A stretch of 38,001 nucleotides of DNA from DAOUAG01 sp034432935. GTDB lineage: Bacteria; Chloroflexota; Dehalococcoidia; SM23-28-2; RBG-16-64-32. The notes beneath the pieces are model-generated. The model had not been told where the DNA came from, did no database searches, and saw only the letters and a program-made list of their open reading frames with translations. The position numbers were made by a program, and so were the translations under genes. This document shows positions 32,275 to 38,001 of the stretch, in pieces. The first letter of the stretch is position 1. Each line of letters starts with the position of its first letter. Location: positions 1 to 38,001 of the forward strand of contig DAOUBD010000066.1 in NCBI GenBank assembly GCA_034432935.1, in the 5' to 3' direction.

Positions 32275-34761
32275 CTAGCCCCCTATTGGGATCATCAGGA
32301 TCTGGCCGGGGTAGACTGATTCCCCTGGCTTCAGGTCGTTCAGCTCCCGGATGGCGTCCACCGAAACCCCGAACTTGGCCGCGATGCTGCCGAGGGTATC
32401 GCCCTCCTTCACGGTGTAGTAGTAGACCGTGGGCGTCGAACCCCCTGGCGGGCCTGGCCTCGGCGTTTGGGTTGCCGCCGGGGCCTCCGTAGCTTCCGGC
32501 GTTGGGCTGGGCGCTGGCGAGCCGGTGCGCACGGGGAACACTGGCGGCTTCGGCGTCGGCTCCGGCGTCTCCCCGGGCGCGGGCGTGGGTGACGCGGACG
32601 GCGCGCGGCAGGCTCCAGGCTTGGACGGCCGCTCACCCGCCTTGAACACCTCTTTCTTGCCGCCGCAGTCCACCGTCACTATGCTGGGTGGCACCTCGAA
32701 GGGTCTAGGGGGCAGCTGCAGATACTCCAGGGCTGCCTGGGTGAACCGCTTCCACATCGGCCCTGTACCCGCCGAACTGAAGGTGCCAGGGGCCATGGGC
32801 GTATTGTCCGCGTTTCCCATCCAGACGCCCACGGCCAGGTCCGGCGTGTAGCCCATCACGACGCCGTCCCGGAACTCCTCGCTCGTCCCCGTCTTGGTGG
32901 CAGCCGGCCGGTCGATGGTCAACCGGCTCCAGTTGATGGCGTCCTTGGAGAGGATGTCGGTGATCATGTACACATACGCCGGGTCGAACACCTGGCGCTC
33001 TTCGGGGGCGGAGTACTGGTAGAGCACGTTGCCCGAGGCGTCCTCGATCTTGAGTACGGCCACCGGGTCCAATTCCCGATAGCCTTCCGGCAGATCCTCC
33101 ACCGTGGGGCGGCCCTTCATCACCCCGTTGTTGGCCAAGGTGGCGAAAGCAAAAGTCATATCCAAAAGCTGCACCTCACAGGCGCCCAGGGTGATGGTAG
33201 GCCCGCAATCGCTCTGGCGCAGGTCCGTGATGCCCAGCCGGTGGGCCGTGTTCCTCATGTCGTCTATGCCCACCTCCATCACCGTCCGCACGGCCGCCGT
33301 GTTCACTGATTCCGAGAGGGCCTTGCGGATGGTGATGTTCCCCATATGGCTGAAGTTCCAGTTGTTCACCTGTTTCTTCTGGCCGCCCACATCCAGATAC
33401 AGGGGCTCATCCTGGACGAAAGTGGATGGCACCCAGCCCTTCTCGAAAGCCGTCAGGTACGTAAAGACCTTCATGGTAGAGCCATGGGACTGGAGAGACC
33501 GCGCTATGTCCACCTCGCCAGCGATGTCCGGGCGGAAGTAGTTGCGGCTGCCCACATAGGCCAGGACCTCACCGGTTCCTGGGCGTATGGCCACCAGTGA
33601 GCCGTCGTGGCCGCCGTAGCGCTCCTCATTGGCGGCGATCTGTTCCTCCACCGTCTGCTCTGCGATCTGCTGGAGCCCAAGATCCAGCGACGTCGTGATG
33701 CGCAGGCCACCCCGCTCCACCACCTTGTTGCAGGGAAGACCGCCCGGAGGGTCGAAGAGGCCGCGGGCGCACATCTTCTTGACCTGGTCCTCGACGTAGA
33801 AGACGAAATGGGGCGCCTTGATGTCCAGGGAAGCCTCCACGTAGTTCAGGGGCTCCTCCCTGGCGGCGTTGATCTCCTCCGGGGTCAGGTGCAGAAGGGG
33901 CTTGGAGGGGTCCTTGGGATCGGGGATTTTGTTGATTTCATCGAGGTGCTTGATCATCAGGTCCAGCACCTCCAGCTGACGGGCCTTTGCCCGCTCCCGG
34001 TTCTCAGGGATCGCCGGGGTGTAGAGCCCAGGGGCCTGGGGAAGGCCCGCCAAAAGGGCCGCCTCCGCCAGAGTCAGGTCCTTGGCGCCCTTACCGAAGT
34101 AGCGCACCGCCGCCGCCTGGGCGCCGTAGACATCCCCGTAGGAGATCTGGTTCAAGTACCACTCCAGGATCTGGTTGTCATCGTACTTCTGCTTCAGCTC
34201 TAAGGCGATGACCGTCTCCTTCAACTTGCGTTGGATCTTGCGGTCGAACCGTTCGCTGGGTTCGATGTAGATGTTCCGGGCCAACTGCTGGGTGATGGAG
34301 CTTCCGCCGCTGCCGGCCAGGAAACCAGGGCCGAAGGGCGTCAGGTTCTCCCAGGCGGCCCGCACGAGCCCCCGGAAGTTGACGCCCGGGTTGTGGTAAA
34401 AGCTGGCGTCCTCCGTGGCGATGGTGGCTGCGATGAGATAGGGCGAGATCTCCGTGAGCGGTTTGGGGTCCTTCAGCCCTTCCAGCTTGTCCACAAACCG
34501 GTAGAGCTGCGTGCCCCCAGTCCGGTCGTACACAAAGCTGCTGCCGATGGACTTCCCGGCGATCACCTCCTGGGCCGGCTTTACGTCCGCAGCATACGAG
34601 CGGTATACGAGGAACCCAGCGACGGCAGTGGCTGCCAGCCCCAATAGGCCGGCGAAAAGCAGAAGTGTCAGCAGGGCGCTGAAGCGCTGCCTCTGGGTCT
34701 TGCCGCGGTGCGACCTCGCCTCTCTGGCCCGTTTGCGGCGAAAGCGGTATACGGCGTCCAA
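32275..34761 (-). CDS. Class A penicillin-binding protein (transglycosylase-transpeptidase) with C-terminal LysM
   Basis: 828-aa peptidoglycan synthase of the PBP1a type. After a basic tail and membrane anchor (28-55) lies a GT51 domain: ATEDASFYHNPGVNFRG (E117), GGSSITQQLARN, RKLKETVIALELKQKY. The transpeptidase domain has S428-T-M-K431, SVNTA, and K623-T-G-T-S; all catalytic residues are intact. A Pro/Thr-rich linker (about 695-780) leads to a C-terminal LysM unit (YTVKEGDTLGSIAAKFGV...), binding glycan. It starts at TTG 34761, 2 bases after the upstream gene's stop, with AAGGA at 6 bases. Confidence 0.93.
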   Translation of the reverse strand: MDAVYRFRRKRAREARSHRGKTQRQRFSALLTLLLFAGLLGLAATAVAGFLVYRSYAADVKPAQEVIAGKSIGSSFVYDRTGGTQLYRFVDKLEGLKDPKPLTEISPYLIAATIATEDASFYHNPGVNFRGLVRAAWENLTPFGPGFLAGSGGSSITQQLARNIYIEPSERFDRKIQRKLKETVIALELKQKYDDNQILEWYLNQISYGDVYGAQAAAVRYFGKGAKDLTLAEAALLAGLPQAPGLYTPAIPENRERAKARQLEVLDLMIKHLDEINKIPDPKDPSKPLLHLTPEEINAAREEPLNYVEASLDIKAPHFVFYVEDQVKKMCARGLFDPPGGLPCNKVVERGGLRITTSLDLGLQQIAEQTVEEQIAANEERYGGHDGSLVAIRPGTGEVLAYVGSRNYFRPDIAGEVDIARSLQSHGSTMKVFTYLTAFEKGWVPSTFVQDEPLYLDVGGQKKQVNNWNFSHMGNITIRKALSESVNTAAVRTVMEVGIDDMRNTAHRLGITDLRQSDCGPTITLGACEVQLLDMTFAFATLANNGVMKGRPTVEDLPEGYRELDPVAVLKIEDASGNVLYQYSAPEERQVFDPAYVYMITDILSKDAINWSRLTIDRPAATKTGTSEEFRDGVVMGYTPDLAVGVWMGNADNTPMAPGTFSSAGTGPMWKRFTQAALEYLQLPPRPFEVPPSIVTVDCGGKKEVFKAGERPSKPGACRAPSASPTPAPGETPEPTPKPPVFPVRTGSPAPSPTPEATEAPAATQTPRPGPPGGSTPTVYYYTVKEGDTLGSIAAKFGVSVDAIRELNDLKPGESVYPGQILMIPIGG

Positions 34762-34763
34762 CG

Positions 34764-35507
34764 TCAGTCCTTCACAAGTACAACGAAGTGGGAGAGGCCG
34801 AAGATTCGCAAGGGGGTGTTCTCAAAGGGATACAGCGCCCAGCGCAGCAGACCCCCCAGCGCCCGCCGCCGCGCCGCTACGTGGTCGAACCCCGGGAAGA
34901 CGTACGTGTGGACGGCGGCCCTAAGGCCCGCCTCCCGGTACGCCCGCTTCAGGCGCCCCCGCGTATAGGCCCGCGCGTGAGGCACCAACCGGTCGCGAAA
35001 GGCGTCCGGCAGGTAGTTCACCAGAGGCACGTTCCCAAAAATGTAGCGGCGGCCGATGAATACCCCGTGGGTCTCGAAGGGATACAGGCGGTTCGGACAG
35101 AAGATGATGATGCGGCCCCCAGGCGCCAGCACCCGCGCCGCTTCCTTTAGCGTCTGCCGATCGTCCGTCACATGCTCCAGGACCTCGTGCAGAAGAACCA
35201 CGTCGAAGGCGCCGTCGGCAAAGGGCAGGCGCTCGCCCACCGCCAGGCCAAGATTCGGCACCTCCTCCCCGCCCCTGCGGACGTTCTCGGCATCGATATC
35301 CACCCCATATACGTGGGGAGAGAACTCGCGGAGCCGCCGCACGAAGGCTCCCACGCCGCAGCCGAGGTCCAGAATGCGCTTCTCTTTCAGGTCAACGTAC
35401 CGGCGCAGGAGGTCGAGCCGACGCTCCAGACCCCGGGTCCACACCTGGCTAGGGTGGCCCAAGGTAGCCCGTTTGTCGGTTATCGCCGGGGTCGTGCCCT
35501 TCTTCAC
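34764..35507 (-). CDS. Class I SAM-dependent methyltransferase
   Basis: 247 aa. Motif I RILDLGCGVGAFVRRL (about 44-59), motif II YGVDIDAENV, post-II VGERLPFADGAFDVVLLHEVLEHV and LAPGGRIIIFCPN mark the Methyltransf_11 type. The acceptor is unknown. The C-terminal half, with GRRYIFGNVPLVNYLPDAFRDRL, is like that of enzymes acting on glycolipids or quinone precursors; that is a loose resemblance. GTG start at 35507. It is followed after 2 bases by the penicillin-binding protein, so the two are translated together. Confidence 0.82.
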   Translation of the reverse strand: MKKGTTPAITDKRATLGHPSQVWTRGLERRLDLLRRYVDLKEKRILDLGCGVGAFVRRLREFSPHVYGVDIDAENVRRGGEEVPNLGLAVGERLPFADGAFDVVLLHEVLEHVTDDRQTLKEAARVLAPGGRIIIFCPNRLYPFETHGVFIGRRYIFGNVPLVNYLPDAFRDRLVPHARAYTRGRLKRAYREAGLRAAVHTYVFPGFDHVAARRRALGGLLRWALYPFENTPLRIFGLSHFVVLVKD

Positions 35508-35572
35508 CCCGTGCCGGCCCTGTCGTTCATGCCGCCTCTATCCTCATCCTACTTCCACAACGTGGCCGCTGC

Positions 35573-35578
35573 TATAAT
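35573..35578 (+). promoter_or_regulatory. Consensus -10 box of the gatC-gatA operon
   Basis: A perfect TATAAT stands 30 bases before the gatC start in GC-rich sequence, so it is unlikely to be chance. No good -35 is seen at 17 bp (TACTTC). Only a short leader with GGAGGAAA remains before gatC. Confidence 0.55.
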
Positions 35579-35608
35579 GGTTGCTACCTATCCGGAGGAA
35601 ACAGGACG

Positions 35609-35899
35609 TTGCCCCTTTCCCGCGAGCAAGTAAAGCACATCGCCACCCTGGCCCGAGTGGGCCTCAGTGACGAGGACATCGCCCGGTTCTCTCACCAGCT
35701 CTCGGAGATACTGGACTACTTCGAGCGTCTCCGGCAGGTGGACACCGAGGGGGTCCCGCCGACGGCCCACACCCTCCCCCTCCACAACGTCATGCGCGAC
35801 GATGAGCCCGCACCGGCTTACCCCCGCGAAGAGATCCTGGCCAACGCGCCCTTGCGAGAGGCCGACTACTTCCGGGTCCGGGCCATCTTGGACGAATAG
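35609..35899 (+). CDS. gatC: Aspartyl/glutamyl-tRNA amidotransferase subunit C
   Basis: 96 aa, the normal size. It stabilises GatA in the amidotransferase making Gln-tRNA(Gln) and Asn-tRNA(Asn) from mischarged tRNAs. Conserved: VKHIATLARVGLSDEDIARFSHQLSEILDYFERL (9-42) and DTEGVPPTAHTLPLHNVMRDDEP (45-67). TTG start at 35609, with GGAGGAAAC upstream. gatA follows after 5 bases. gatB is not adjacent and must lie elsewhere. Confidence 0.93.
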   Translation: MPLSREQVKHIATLARVGLSDEDIARFSHQLSEILDYFERLRQVDTEGVPPTAHTLPLHNVMRDDEPAPAYPREEILANAPLREADYFRVRAILDE

Positions 35900-35904
35900 C
35901 CCCT

Positions 35905-37383
<1,479 letters not shown>

Positions 37384-37385
37384 CG

Positions 37386-37997
37386 TCAGTGCCGCATGGC
37401 CGGCGGCAGGCGGCGGCCACGACGGCCCATTATCCGCAGGACCCATCGGGGCCACGGCAGCAACAAGAGCAGCAGCGCCCCCACAAGGCTCAACGACTGC
37501 ACCAGCACCACCGTCCAATCGCGGTAGAACTCGCGGAAGACGGACTCGAAGCTGGAGAAGGCCTGATCAGTAGTCCAAACGTAAAAGGTATCGGCGATGG
37601 CCCGGCCTGCCCAGAAGCCGCCCATGACCCGCAGCATGCTGACCTCGATCATCCCCGCCGCGATGAACAGGTTGTTAGTGGGCAGGGGCATCAGGCAGTA
37701 CAGAAGAGTAGCCAACCCAACGTAGTTGCGCCTGTCCTCCAGATAATTCTTGATCTCTTCGAGCTCGGCATCCCGCCGCAGGAGCCTCCGTTTCACCAGG
37801 GTGCTGCCCCGGGCCAGCACCACGCGGCCCAGGCCAGAGAAGAGGGCGCCGCCCAGGGTCAGGGGCAGTATGGGCAGGCCGTACTGAATCCGGAAGAAGG
37901 CCAGCACCATCCAGGTCGACGGCATGAAGGCCGGCGCCAGGTTGATGCAGAAGGCGATGGCGTAGGCGCCCAGCAGCCGGATGAGGTCATCGCTCAT
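37386..37997 (-). CDS. Small polytopic membrane protein, possibly DedA/VTT-like
   Basis: 203 aa from the ATG at 37997, near the window end; a longer N-terminus cannot be excluded. Hydrophobic segments lie around 8-32, 40-60, 90-115, 118-140 and 165-190. A charged stretch (KRRLLRRDAELEEIKNYLEDRR) sits between the second and third. PTNNLFIAAGMIEVSMLRVMGGFWAGRAIADT resembles the Gly- and Pro-rich core of VTT/SNARE-associated proteins. Lacking the clear E-x-x-x-P-x-P/F motif, the family call is tentative. Lipid transport is a common role in relatives. Confidence 0.5.
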   Translation of the reverse strand: MSDDLIRLLGAYAIAFCINLAPAFMPSTWMVLAFFRIQYGLPILPLTLGGALFSGLGRVVLARGSTLVKRRLLRRDAELEEIKNYLEDRRNYVGLATLLYCLMPLPTNNLFIAAGMIEVSMLRVMGGFWAGRAIADTFYVWTTDQAFSSFESVFREFYRDWTVVLVQSLSLVGALLLLLLPWPRWVLRIMGRRGRRLPPAMRH

Positions 37998-38001
37998 GCC
38001 G

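Overview
This window is a high-GC bacterial chromosome segment with densely packed genes. Three features together suggest a Chloroflexota-like organism, perhaps of the Dehalococcoidia or SAR202 type: coenzyme F420 genes with CofG and CofH as separate proteins, a Tad/Flp pilus operon with no secretin gene (as expected without an outer membrane), and surface proteins with Pro/Thr-rich tails. This assignment is inference; the window has no rRNA or marker tree to settle it.

Layout. The left edge (1-185, minus) carries the N-terminal zinc-finger part of an ISL3-type transposase cut by the window end. Next come glycerol kinase (335-1819), an exported beta-lactamase-fold protein with a degenerate active site (1834-3312, minus), and a glcDEF-type flavin/iron-sulfur 2-hydroxyacid dehydrogenase operon (3409-7421). 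A sigma factor and a membrane-anchored, probably anti-sigma, protein follow (7731-9727).

From 19227 down to about 9828 the minus strand reads as one long Tad pilus operon: Flp pilin, TadE, a TadG-like protein, a cupredoxin-like lipoprotein, CpaB, CpaE/TadZ, CpaF/TadA, TadB and TadC. It continues into two tandem XRE regulators and a 59-aa protein that repeats only their C-terminal module, and it ends at a clear intrinsic terminator. The prepilin peptidase lies divergently at 19619-20371, so pilin, processing enzyme and assembly machine are encoded together.

The 20440-24366 segment (plus) holds a membrane methyltransferase, a DUF488 protein, a two-subunit CoA-transferase of the glutaconate type and an alpha/beta hydrolase. 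An F420 block follows: cofE and npdG on minus, cofG and cofH on plus, with back-to-back promoter-like sequences between npdG and cofG. These cover deazaflavin (Fo) synthesis, glutamylation and F420/NADP exchange. CofC and CofD, needed for the lactyl-phosphate step, are not in the window.

The right end carries a predicted membrane-anchored zinc metallopeptidase, an APC-family permease with a cytosolic C-terminal domain, a class A penicillin-binding protein with a LysM tail, a SAM methyltransferase, gatC-gatA behind a TATAAT box, and a membrane protein at the edge. No tRNA, rRNA or CRISPR array was seen. Most of the window is ordinary housekeeping and accessory content. The least explained parts are the XRE/stand-alone-module trio at the end of the tad operon, the cupredoxin lipoprotein inside that operon, and the beta-lactamase-like protein lacking its SxxK residues.
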